This document shows, in pieces, positions 7,893 to 15,495 of a stretch of DNA of 64,000 bases (position 1 is the stretch's first letter; every line of letters starts with the position of its first letter). Position numbers and translations under genes: made by a program. The DNA lies in contig CALLLH010000005.1 in the NCBI GenBank assembly GCA_938082505.1, positions 186,001-250,000 of the forward strand, written 5' to 3'. The stretch is from an uncultured Flavobacteriales bacterium (GTDB taxonomy: Bacteria > Bacteroidota > Bacteroidia > Flavobacteriales_D > Sanyastnellaceae). The notes beneath the pieces were generated by a model, which ran no database searches, was not told the DNA's origin, and worked only from the letters and a program-made list of their open reading frames with translations.

Positions 7893-9950
7893 ATGATTCC
7901 CAAGGATACCGTCGACGCCATACTGCAAGCCACCGTCATTGAGGAGGTGGTCGGCGATTTCGTCCAGCTCAGGAAGAGCGGGACGAGCATGCGGGGGATG
8001 AGCCCGTTCACCAACGAAAAGACCCCTTCATTCTATGTGGTGCCCGGAAAGGGCATTTTCAAGGATTTCAGTTCGGGCAAAGGTGGCAGTGCCGTGACCT
8101 TTCTGATGGAGCACGAGAAGCTCTCCTATCCTGAAGCGCTGCGATGGTTGGCGCGGAAATACGGCATTGAGATCGAGGAACGGCAACTGACCCCGGAGGA
8201 ACTGGAGGAGCAGACAGAGCGGGAAAGCCTGTCCAATCTGTCGAGCTGGGCACAGAAGTGGTTTTCGGAGCAATTGCGGGAGACCGGGGAGGGCAAGAGT
8301 GTGGGCATCGGCTATTTCCGCAGCAGGGGATTTTCGGATGCCATCATGGAGGACTTTGCCCTTGGATACTGCCCGGAGCGACCGTGGTCCGAGGAGGGCG
8401 CCTTGGCAGAGGCGGCGAAGAAAGCGGGGTACAAGGAGAAATGGCTGCTGGCCAGCGGCCTGTGCAAGCAACGCGAGGACGGCTCGCTGTATGACTTCTA
8501 CCGCGGACGTGTCATTTTCCCGATCCGGGACGTCACGGGACGTTTCATCGGGTTCGGCGGAAGGACACTCAAGACCGACAAGAAGATCCCGAAATACGTC
8601 AACAGCCCGGAAAGTCCGCTGTACGACAAATCCCGTGCGCTCTATGGAATCCACCTGGCGCGCAATGCGATCGTCCGTGAGGACCGCGCCATCCTGGTGG
8701 AGGGCTACACCGACGTCATGGCCATGCGCCAGTCGGGGGTCGAGCACGTGGTGGCGAGTTCGGGAACGGCATTGACGGTGGAGCAGGTGCGCTTGTTGAG
8801 GCGGTTCAGCAAACGGATGACCATGTTGTTTGACGGCGACCCTGCAGGGCTGCGTGCAGCCATTCGGGGTGTGGACATCGTCCTCGGCGAAGGGCTCGAC
8901 GTCAAAGTGGCGGTGCTTCCTGAAGGAGAAGACCCGGATACGTTCGCCAAACGGCTGGGCCGCGAGGCTTTGATGGAATGGCTGGCGGAGAACAGCCGGG
9001 ATTTCATCCGGTTCAAGATCGACCTGTTGGCCGAAGAGGCGGAGAACGACCCGATCAAGCGGACAGAGTTGGTGAGGAGCGTGGTGCAGAGCATCGCCCA
9101 TGTCCCTGACGAGCTGAAGCGCACGGTTTACCTCCAGGAGAGTGCGGGAAGGCTGGGAATGCCATCCGAGGATCTGATGGCGGAGCTGTCGCGTCAAGCG
9201 CGGCACCTTTTGGAGAAGGAGGCCAAGGCGCCCCTGCCTTCGCTGCAGCGCGAAGACGCCGCCCCCATTGGAAAGCCGAGGCTGCTCGGTCGTGTTGGCC
9301 GTATGGGCAGGGAGGCGGATCTGCTGCGCCTGCTCCTTCAATACGGCCGGCAGAAGCTCACCATTGAACTGCCGGAAGACCCTGATGGCAGCGGGCCAAC
9401 CGAAGGCGCCCCCACCGAGGAGGAGCAGGTCTCCAGCATTGAGGTGACCCTTGCGGAGTTTCTCCTGCACGAATTGGACACCATTGGTCTGGCCATCCGG
9501 CATCCGGTCGTGGACCAGGTCATCCAGACCTTCAGGGAAAGCATGCTCGAGGGACACATTCCCGGTCCGGAGACCTGGAGTCAGGCCGGTCCCGAAATAG
9601 CGGCCATGACCGCGGATGTCTTGGTCTCGGAATTCGCACTCAGCGACAATTGGCTCAACCGACATGGCATCGCCGCAGAGACCGAGGACAAGATGTTGAT
9701 GCAGGCTTTGCAGGGAGCGCTGTACCGCCTCATGTTGGACGAGGCCCGGTCAGAAGGCGCACGCATTGTTGGGCGGCTCGAGGAAATGGCAAAGGATCCC
9801 GAATCATCGGAAGATCCTGCGTCCGAAGAGGTGAACCTGCTCAAGCGGAAGATGGCGGTTTCGAAGCGCGTAGGCCTGTTGGCCGGTCACTTCGGCAGCA
9901 CCATTCTTCACGTCCTCAAGGAGGAGGACCAGACGGTCCAATCGTCCTGA
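7893..9950 (+). CDS. dnaG: DNA primase with degenerate zinc-binding domain
   Basis: 685 residues, longer than E. coli DnaG (581). It synthesises RNA primers at the replication fork. The N-terminal CHC2-like domain is recognisable (SPFTNEKTPSF, then KDFSSGKGGSAVTF), but the expected Cys-His-Cys-Cys ligands are Ser37, Thr40, Asp58 and Ser61, so it cannot bind zinc in the usual way. The catalytic core is intact: AILVEGYTDVMAM and the Toprim MLFDGDPAGLRAA. The C-terminus (from about residue 450) is the DnaB-helicase-interaction region, poorly conserved as usual. A weak TACCTTGG element lies 19 bases before the ATG. It converges with recJ, 11 bases away. Confidence 0.95.
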   Translation: MIPKDTVDAILQATVIEEVVGDFVQLRKSGTSMRGMSPFTNEKTPSFYVVPGKGIFKDFSSGKGGSAVTFLMEHEKLSYPEALRWLARKYGIEIEERQLTPEELEEQTERESLSNLSSWAQKWFSEQLRETGEGKSVGIGYFRSRGFSDAIMEDFALGYCPERPWSEEGALAEAAKKAGYKEKWLLASGLCKQREDGSLYDFYRGRVIFPIRDVTGRFIGFGGRTLKTDKKIPKYVNSPESPLYDKSRALYGIHLARNAIVREDRAILVEGYTDVMAMRQSGVEHVVASSGTALTVEQVRLLRRFSKRMTMLFDGDPAGLRAAIRGVDIVLGEGLDVKVAVLPEGEDPDTFAKRLGREALMEWLAENSRDFIRFKIDLLAEEAENDPIKRTELVRSVVQSIAHVPDELKRTVYLQESAGRLGMPSEDLMAELSRQARHLLEKEAKAPLPSLQREDAAPIGKPRLLGRVGRMGREADLLRLLLQYGRQKLTIELPEDPDGSGPTEGAPTEEEQVSSIEVTLAEFLLHELDTIGLAIRHPVVDQVIQTFRESMLEGHIPGPETWSQAGPEIAAMTADVLVSEFALSDNWLNRHGIAAETEDKMLMQALQGALYRLMLDEARSEGARIVGRLEEMAKDPESSEDPASEEVNLLKRKMAVSKRVGLLAGHFGSTILHVLKEEDQTVQSS

Positions 9951-9961
9951 TTCTCGGGAAA

Positions 9962-11680
9962 TCAATGACGCTCGGTCCAGAAATCGAGCAGGGTGATTCG
10001 AGGCTGCATGACCCCCCGATAGCACTCCGTCTCCACCTTGAAGACGACATCCAGGCTGGAGGCTGCAGCCAGGGCTTCGAGCCTGTGGCCCAATCCGAAG
10101 CCCACCGCGGTCAAGGTCGGGGAGAACCGGTCCCCTTTGAGGGCGACTCGGATGTGGCGGCCATCCTTGCCCACTTGCTTGGGCGGCATGGCGAGCCGGA
10201 CGTCCCTTGACAGGAAAACCGGCGCGGGAGCGCCTGGTCCGAAGGGTTCGAATCTGCGCAGGTTGAGCAACAGCTCTGGGGAGCATTCCGAGAGGTGGAC
10301 CTCCATGTCGAAATAGCGGGGCTCGCGTTTGCTGATGGCGGCAAGGCGCTCGCCCACTGCACGGTCAAGGGAACGGGCAAAGGCTTCGGCTTCGCCATTT
10401 TTTACCGTAATGCCCGCGGCCATGGCATGTCCGCCGAACTGTTCGAGGTGACCACTGCACCCTTTGATGAGTTCATGGATGTCCAAGCCGGGGGTGGACC
10501 GGGCGCTCCCGACCAGCACGCCGCCGTCGTCGCTGATGACGACGCTCGGACGGTATCGGTGTTCGATCAGACGGGTCGCCACGATGCCGATGACGCCCCG
10601 GTGCCAGCCCTTTCCCCACACGATGTTGATGTGCTGGAACTCCTCGCGTTCACCCAGCTGCTGTATGGCGTCGCTCGTGATTTGTTCGTCATAGGAGCGG
10701 CGGACCTGATTCAGGCGGTCGAGGTTGGAAGCAAGCTCATTGGCCTGGCTTTCCTCCTTTTCGGTCAACAGGTCGACGGCTTCCGTGGCCCGCGACATGC
10801 GCCCTGCAGCATTGATGCGGGGGCTGATCCTGGAGATGATGTCCCGGACGGTCAGATATTCGGGAGAGCACCGCACCACTTGGAGCAGGGCCCGGATGCC
10901 GGGGCGGGCGTTGCGCGAAATGGCGCGCAGCCCATGGTGGAGCAGGATGCGGTTTTCGCCCGTCAATTCAACCAGGTCTGATGCAATGCTGAGGGCCACC
11001 AGGTCCAATCCATCGTAGGCGCTCATGGGAGAAAGCCCGATGCGCTCTGTCAGGGCCTGGGTCAGTTTGAATGCCACACCACAACCGCTCAGCTCCTTGA
11101 ACGGATAGGTGCAGTCTGGATGCTTGGGGTTGAGGATGGCGAAAGCATTCGGGAGGACCTCACCGGGCAGGTGGTGGTCGCATATGATGACATCGACGCC
11201 CAGGGTGCGCGCTTCTTCCACGCGTTCCGTGGCCCTGATGCCGCAGTCAAGGGTGATGATGATGCCGCACCCGACTTCCGAAGCGGTGCGCACGCCTTGT
11301 GAGGAGAGGCCATAACCCTCGCTGTATCGGTCGGGGATGTACGGGATGACATCGAACCCATTGTTCCGCAGGAAATCCAGAATGAGGGAAACCGAGGTGG
11401 CGCCATCGACATCGTAGTCGCCGTAGGCCATGATCCGCTCACCTTCGCGCTGGGCATGCATCAGCCGGTCCACGACACGGTCCATGTCCCGCATGGCGAA
11501 GGGATCGTGAAGTTGGTCGAGGGAGGGTTGGAAGAAATCGTCCACCCGATCCGGATCAATTCCGCGCAATCCAAGCAGCTGTGCAACCACTCCTTCTGGA
11601 GATCCGTTGTCACTTGGGAGCGCCTCTCTTGCTGCTCGGGGCGACCAATCGGCAGGCGGTATGTGGGGTTGACGGGTCAT
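9962..11680 (-). CDS. recJ: Single-stranded-DNA exonuclease RecJ
   Basis: 572 residues, a 5'-3' single-strand exonuclease of recombination and mismatch repair. DHH-family motifs are present: MAYGDYDVDGATSVSLI (motif I), LDCGIRA, VIICDHHLPGE (DHH), LNPKHPDC, and the DHHA1 part with VVISDDGG and GGHAMAAGITVK. ATG at 11680 is preferred (MTRQPHIPPADW). A GTG at 11713 would add 11 residues. No strong promoter is visible in the divergent region shared with the next gene. Confidence 0.94.
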   Translation of the reverse strand: MTRQPHIPPADWSPRAAREALPSDNGSPEGVVAQLLGLRGIDPDRVDDFFQPSLDQLHDPFAMRDMDRVVDRLMHAQREGERIMAYGDYDVDGATSVSLILDFLRNNGFDVIPYIPDRYSEGYGLSSQGVRTASEVGCGIIITLDCGIRATERVEEARTLGVDVIICDHHLPGEVLPNAFAILNPKHPDCTYPFKELSGCGVAFKLTQALTERIGLSPMSAYDGLDLVALSIASDLVELTGENRILLHHGLRAISRNARPGIRALLQVVRCSPEYLTVRDIISRISPRINAAGRMSRATEAVDLLTEKEESQANELASNLDRLNQVRRSYDEQITSDAIQQLGEREEFQHINIVWGKGWHRGVIGIVATRLIEHRYRPSVVISDDGGVLVGSARSTPGLDIHELIKGCSGHLEQFGGHAMAAGITVKNGEAEAFARSLDRAVGERLAAISKREPRYFDMEVHLSECSPELLLNLRRFEPFGPGAPAPVFLSRDVRLAMPPKQVGKDGRHIRVALKGDRFSPTLTAVGFGLGHRLEALAAASSLDVVFKVETECYRGVMQPRITLLDFWTERH

Positions 11681-11782
11681 TTCCGGAAGGCACTTGCGCA
11701 GGGGAATGGTCACGGATCGAATGGAATACCGCGCTGAATCGGTCCTTACTCCCTTAATTTGCGCAGCTTGAAAGATACAACG

Positions 11783-12742
11783 ATGACATCGTTCCGCCTC
11801 CCTACCGTTTCTCTTGTCGCAGTGGCAATCGCCGCAATGTTGTTCGGTTCATCATGCCTGAATGACGACAACCTCATCGGCCCCAATTGCTTTGATGGCA
11901 TCCTCAACAATGGCGAGGAACTCGTGGATTGTGGCGGTCCTATTTGCCAACCCTGTGACCCCTGCGAGAATGGCGTCTGGGACCAGGTCCTCGGCGAGCA
12001 GTGGGTGGATTGCGGGGGTGAATGCGCTCCCTGCGATGTGAACTTCAATGGCCAGCTGGATCCGGGCGAGACGGGCATCGATTGCGGGGGAGACACCGGG
12101 ATTGACTGCGGAGAACTCTGCGGGGATGGCCTGCTCAATGGAAACGAAATCGATGTCGATTGTGGCGGACCGGATTGCGAAGTCTGCCCCAGCTGCGAGG
12201 ATGGACTGCTCAATGGGGAGGAGCTCGGCATCGATTGCGGTGGACCGGACTGCGAGCCCTGTGCAACGGATGGCGATTGTACCAATGGGCTGCTCGATGG
12301 TGACGAACTCTACATCGACTGTGGCGGCACCATCTGTCCTCCCTGCGATGGCAACATGACCTGGAAGGCCAATGGCACGGACATCATCGCGGACTTCGAG
12401 ACCACGTGCACCTTGGCCGGAGGCACCCTGACGATCGGGGGAGCGTCCGTGACGACCGATGCCATCGCAATGACATTGCCTGAACCCTTCGTCGGCTGGG
12501 TGGATGGCGCACAGATTTCCCTCAATGAGTCCAGTGCGCCCACGGGTGTCTGCACTTACAACGGGCCCGGGGGCCAGTATACCTCAGCCCTTCCCGGAGC
12601 CAACTTCACCGTCGAGATCCTCTACATCATTCCGGAGAGCGGCGGCATCGTGGTCGGCACCTTTGGGGGCAGTCTGATCGGGAGTGATGGCACGGGGGGA
12701 ATTTCAATCACCCAGGGCACCTTCCTGCTCCCCATCGATTGA
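11783..12742 (+). CDS. Cysteine-repeat (DCGG) lipoprotein
   Basis: 319 residues. A hydrophobic signal segment ends at LFGSSC, a loose lipobox, so lipoprotein status is likely but not certain. Residues about 30-190 hold six copies of a DCGG signature in repeats of the form NGEELGIDCGGPDCEPC, each with paired cysteines; such modules are common in secreted proteins of Bacteroidota. The last 130 residues are a cysteine-poor beta-rich domain (MTWKANGTDIIADFE onwards) of a kind seen at the end of small Bacteroidota lipoproteins. I do not know its ligand. ATG at 11783 is chosen; an in-frame TTG at 11759 would add eight residues. TTAATTTG at 11754-11761 is a possible promoter element. Confidence 0.75.
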   Translation: MTSFRLPTVSLVAVAIAAMLFGSSCLNDDNLIGPNCFDGILNNGEELVDCGGPICQPCDPCENGVWDQVLGEQWVDCGGECAPCDVNFNGQLDPGETGIDCGGDTGIDCGELCGDGLLNGNEIDVDCGGPDCEVCPSCEDGLLNGEELGIDCGGPDCEPCATDGDCTNGLLDGDELYIDCGGTICPPCDGNMTWKANGTDIIADFETTCTLAGGTLTIGGASVTTDAIAMTLPEPFVGWVDGAQISLNESSAPTGVCTYNGPGGQYTSALPGANFTVEILYIIPESGGIVVGTFGGSLIGSDGTGGISITQGTFLLPID

Positions 12743-12761
12743 CGCGCCGCCGCGGCGGGTC

Positions 12762-13712
12762 TTATTCTTCCAGCAAATCGTAGAGTCCGCCCAGCTTCGG
12801 GCTCAGCACAACCTCGATCCTGCGGTTCCGATTCCGGTCCTGGGGATCCCTCGGGTGATATTCGCTCCGTCCAGCCGCGGTGAGCACTTCGGGCTGGAGG
12901 CTGCTCGACGCGGTGAGGACCTCCACCACCGCGGTGGCCCTCAAGACGCTCAATTCCCAGTTGTTCCTTGGCGATGTGGATGAGCTGAAGGCCACGTCGT
13001 CCGTGTGCCCTTCAACCACCACCTCGAAGCCCTCTTCGTCTTGGATGGCCTGCGCCAGATCGGATAGCGCCCTGCGGCCCTCGGGGTCGATGGCCGTGCT
13101 GCCGGATGCGAAGAGCAGTTTGGAGGCCAGTCGGACATAGACTTTTCCGTCGCGTTCTTCGACTTCGAGCCCCTTGTTCCGGAAGGCAAACAGGGCATTG
13201 GACAATCGTTCCTTCAACGCCGCACCCGCCGCCCGCTGGGCTTCGAGCATGCGGCTCAATTCCGCAACCTTGGCTTCACGGGCCCGCAGGTCGCGGTCCA
13301 GGGCGAGCAGGCTGTCCTGCTGGAACTGCAGGTCGGCACGGATGCGCTGCAGTTCCTCGAGCAGGGCGGACTGTTCAGCCCCGCTGGCAGACCGGTTCTG
13401 GTCGAGCTCTGCCGTGAGCAGGTCGTTCAGCTTCTCCAGTTCTCCATTGCGCATTTCGCATGTGCGGAGTCGGCTTCCCCGGTCGGCGGTATCCGCGCGC
13501 AGGGCATCGAGTCGGCGCGCATCCTCCCTGGCAAGGCCGTCTTTCTCGGATACGGCAAGACGGAGGGCCTGGACCTGTTCGGTCAAGGTGGCGACATCGC
13601 GGTCCAGGCCATCCCGGTCGTCCCGGACCTCGGTGAATTGACTCATGGGGACACAGCCACCCATGAACAATGCGATCAAAAGGAGGGGCAGAAAGGAGGG
13701 GCGGGGAATCAT
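12762..13712 (-). CDS. OmpA-family peptidoglycan-binding lipoprotein with coiled coil
   Basis: 316 residues. The signal peptide ends in LFMGGC, a lipobox. A long heptad-rich coiled coil follows (roughly residues 30-185, rich in Leu, Glu, Arg and Ala), then an OmpA C-terminal domain with GHTDDVAF, NWELSVLRATAVVEVL and RNRNRRIEVVLSP, the residues that bind diaminopimelate in peptidoglycan. It probably ties the outer membrane to the cell wall. ATG at 13712 is preferred over an upstream in-frame start that lies before the signal peptide. The 87 bases before it contain a 7-base-pair hairpin (13725-13742) without a T tract. It converges with the DCGG lipoprotein, 19 bases apart. Confidence 0.88.
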   Translation of the reverse strand: MIPRPSFLPLLLIALFMGGCVPMSQFTEVRDDRDGLDRDVATLTEQVQALRLAVSEKDGLAREDARRLDALRADTADRGSRLRTCEMRNGELEKLNDLLTAELDQNRSASGAEQSALLEELQRIRADLQFQQDSLLALDRDLRAREAKVAELSRMLEAQRAAGAALKERLSNALFAFRNKGLEVEERDGKVYVRLASKLLFASGSTAIDPEGRRALSDLAQAIQDEEGFEVVVEGHTDDVAFSSSTSPRNNWELSVLRATAVVEVLTASSSLQPEVLTAAGRSEYHPRDPQDRNRNRRIEVVLSPKLGGLYDLLEE

Positions 13713-13799
13713 GACCCCAAGTTCCCAAGCCCAGCGGCTTGGCAGCCCCCCTTTCCTGTGCTTACAGAACAACCCGATGTGGATTGCGTCGAGAAGCCT

Positions 13800-15248
13800 T
13801 CAGAGTTGGATGCAGACGTTCTGTGGTTCGGTGAAGAACTGCATGGAGTGGTACCCCCCTTCGCGGCCGACGCCGGAATGGCGCGTACCGCCGAAAGGCG
13901 TCCGCAGGTCGCGCACCAACCAGCAATTGACCCAGACCATCCCCGTATCGATGCCTGCGGCAAAGCGGTGGGCCCGCTGCAGGTCGCGGGTCCAGACCGA
14001 TGCGGACAGGCCGTATTTGGTGGCGTTGGTCAGGCCAAGCGCCTCCTGCTCATCCTTGAATGGCTGAAGCGTGGCCACGGGCCCGAAGATCTCCTCCCGG
14101 TTGGTCGTGCATTGGTGGTCCAGGCCTTCGATGAGGGTCGGCTGAACGAAGAATCCGCCCCGCAGTCGGGGCTCAGCGGGTTGATGACGGCCGCCCCCGC
14201 AGAGGATGCGCCCGCCTTCTCCCCGGGCCGTGTCGATGGCGGCAATGACCTTGTCACGGTGCGCGCGGGACACCACGGCACCCATTTTGGTTGCCGGGTC
14301 CATGGGGTCGCCGATGCGGATTTTGGAGACCTTGGCCACCATGGCGTCGCGGAAGCGGTCATAGATGCCCTCCTGAATGAGGATGCGTGACCCGCAAAGG
14401 CAGATCTGCCCCTGGTTGGAAAATGCGGCGCGGACGGCCGTGGACACAGCGGCGTCGAAATCAGCATCCTCGAAGACCACGGTGGCGTTCTTCCCCCCGA
14501 GTTCGAGGGACAGCTTCTTGAATTTCGGTGCGGCGGCGGCGGAAATGGCCGCTCCCGTCGCGGTTCCACCGGTGAAGGAGATGGCCCGGATGTAGTGGTG
14601 GTCCACCATCGCCTGACCGACCTCGGGCCCCAGACCATGCAGGATGTTGAGCACGCCATCGGGCAATCCGGCTTCCTTGGCCCACGTCCCCAGCATGTAT
14701 GCCGTCATGGGGGTCACTTCGCTCGGCTTGGCCACGACGCAATTGCCGCTCGCCAGCGCCGGGGCGATTTTCCATGTGAAGAGGTAGAGCGGGAGGTTCC
14801 AAGGGCTGATGCACCCCACGACACCGAGTGGTTTGCGCAGGGTGTAATTGACGGTTCCATCGCCCATGGTGTGGCTCTCGCTCGAGAACTGTTCCGCGGC
14901 CGAGGCATAGAAGCGCAGGTTGAGTTCGGCCCGGGGAATGTCGGCGACGGCAGCCACGGAGACCGGCTTTCCATTGTCCTTGGACTCTGCCTGGACCAAC
15001 GCTTCAGCGTTTTCCGCCACCTTGTCGGCAAGGCGCATCAGCACGGCCCGCCGGTCGGCAGGGCTCCAAGCGCGCCAATGGGGAAATGCGGCCCGGGCGG
15101 CCTTGACCGCAGCGTCCACATCTTCCTGTCCCGAGCGCGGGATGCGGCTGTACACCTCGCCGGTTGCGGGCTCGACATTGTCCAACCATCCGCCCCCGGC
15201 AGCAGGGACCAACTGGCCGTCGATCAGATTGAGGATGTCCTGTTCCAT
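13800..15248 (-). CDS. NAD-dependent aldehyde dehydrogenase (ALDH8 / aminomuconate-semialdehyde type)
   Basis: 482 residues. Substrate-tunnel and NAD motifs are present: GCISPWNLPLYLFTWKIAPA, NCVVAKPSEVTP, SFTGGTATGAAI, catalytic Glu in LELGGKNATVVFED and catalytic Cys in NQGQICLCGSRI, plus EEIFGPV near the C-terminus. The GQICLCGSRI context is typical of 2-aminomuconate or 2-hydroxymuconate semialdehyde dehydrogenases (ALDH8). No neighbouring kynurenine or catechol gene supports a specific substrate. ATG at 15248 (MEQDILNLIDGQLVPAAGG) fits the family; the longer open frame runs back into the tRNA terminator. Confidence 0.88.
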   Translation of the reverse strand: MEQDILNLIDGQLVPAAGGGWLDNVEPATGEVYSRIPRSGQEDVDAAVKAARAAFPHWRAWSPADRRAVLMRLADKVAENAEALVQAESKDNGKPVSVAAVADIPRAELNLRFYASAAEQFSSESHTMGDGTVNYTLRKPLGVVGCISPWNLPLYLFTWKIAPALASGNCVVAKPSEVTPMTAYMLGTWAKEAGLPDGVLNILHGLGPEVGQAMVDHHYIRAISFTGGTATGAAISAAAAPKFKKLSLELGGKNATVVFEDADFDAAVSTAVRAAFSNQGQICLCGSRILIQEGIYDRFRDAMVAKVSKIRIGDPMDPATKMGAVVSRAHRDKVIAAIDTARGEGGRILCGGGRHQPAEPRLRGGFFVQPTLIEGLDHQCTTNREEIFGPVATLQPFKDEQEALGLTNATKYGLSASVWTRDLQRAHRFAAGIDTGMVWVNCWLVRDLRTPFGGTRHSGVGREGGYHSMQFFTEPQNVCIQL

Positions 15249-15278
15249 GGGCTGCGTTGAGTGCCACAAGGTGGGGAC

Positions 15279-15314
15279 GAAAAGAAAAAGACCGGTCACC
15301 TGGGTGCCGGTCTT
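15279..15314 (-). terminator. Rho-independent terminator of tRNA-Gln
   Basis: On the minus strand the arms AAGACCGG (complement of 15307-15314) and CCGGTCTT (complement of 15288-15295) pair over 8 bases. The stem continues inward as CACC/GGTG with a one-base bulge. CTTTTTCTTTT follows. It lies about 35 bases after the tRNA 3' end and is a strong terminator, between the tRNA and the aldehyde dehydrogenase gene. Confidence 0.85.
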
Positions 15315-15348
15315 CGTGCGGTTGCATTGACTTTCGCCTTGCACTTCA

Positions 15349-15422
15349 TGGTTGCCCCACTAGGACTCGAACCTAGACAAACGGTACCAAAAACCGGTGT
15401 GCTGCCATTACACCATGGGGCA
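15349..15422 (-). tRNA. tRNA-Gln (anticodon TTG), CCA encoded
   Basis: On the minus strand: acceptor arms TGCCCCA/TGGGGCA pair fully, followed by A73 and an encoded CCA. The D stem is GTGT/GCAC, the anticodon loop TTTTGGT carries TTG, and the T arm is CTAGG-TTCGAGT-CCTAG. The overall sequence resembles Bacteroidota tRNA-Gln. The outermost anticodon-stem pair (27-43) is a C-T mismatch; the remaining four pairs are good. It is the only tRNA seen in the window. Confidence 0.95.
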
Positions 15423-15441
15423 TTCCGCGAAGAATGAGCGG

Positions 15442-15475
15442 CGAAATTAAGAAAAGACATCATCTCGACCACAAA
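15442..15475 (-). promoter_or_regulatory. Promoter of tRNA-Gln
   Basis: Minus strand: TTTG (15472-15475), 22 bases of spacing, then TAATTTCG (15442-15449), 19 bases before the tRNA 5' end. This is close to the Bacteroidota TTTG / TAnnTTTG promoter and is one of the best-formed in the window. Confidence 0.6.
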
Positions 15476-15495
15476 TCAGGGGCCAAGGAAGTGAC

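Noticed and set aside
8028-9665. A 545-codon minus-strand open frame opposite dnaG
   Set aside because: Antisense to a clear primase; no domain, no start context.
12743-12761. Palindrome CCGCCGCGGCGG between the convergent lipoprotein genes as a bidirectional terminator
   Set aside because: The usable stem is only about four pairs and no good T tract follows; not supported as a terminator.
13725-13742. Seven-base-pair hairpin (CCAAGCC/GGCTTGG) just before the OmpA-type lipoprotein start as a terminator or riboswitch
   Set aside because: No T tract and no recognisable riboswitch core; only noted as a possible leader structure.
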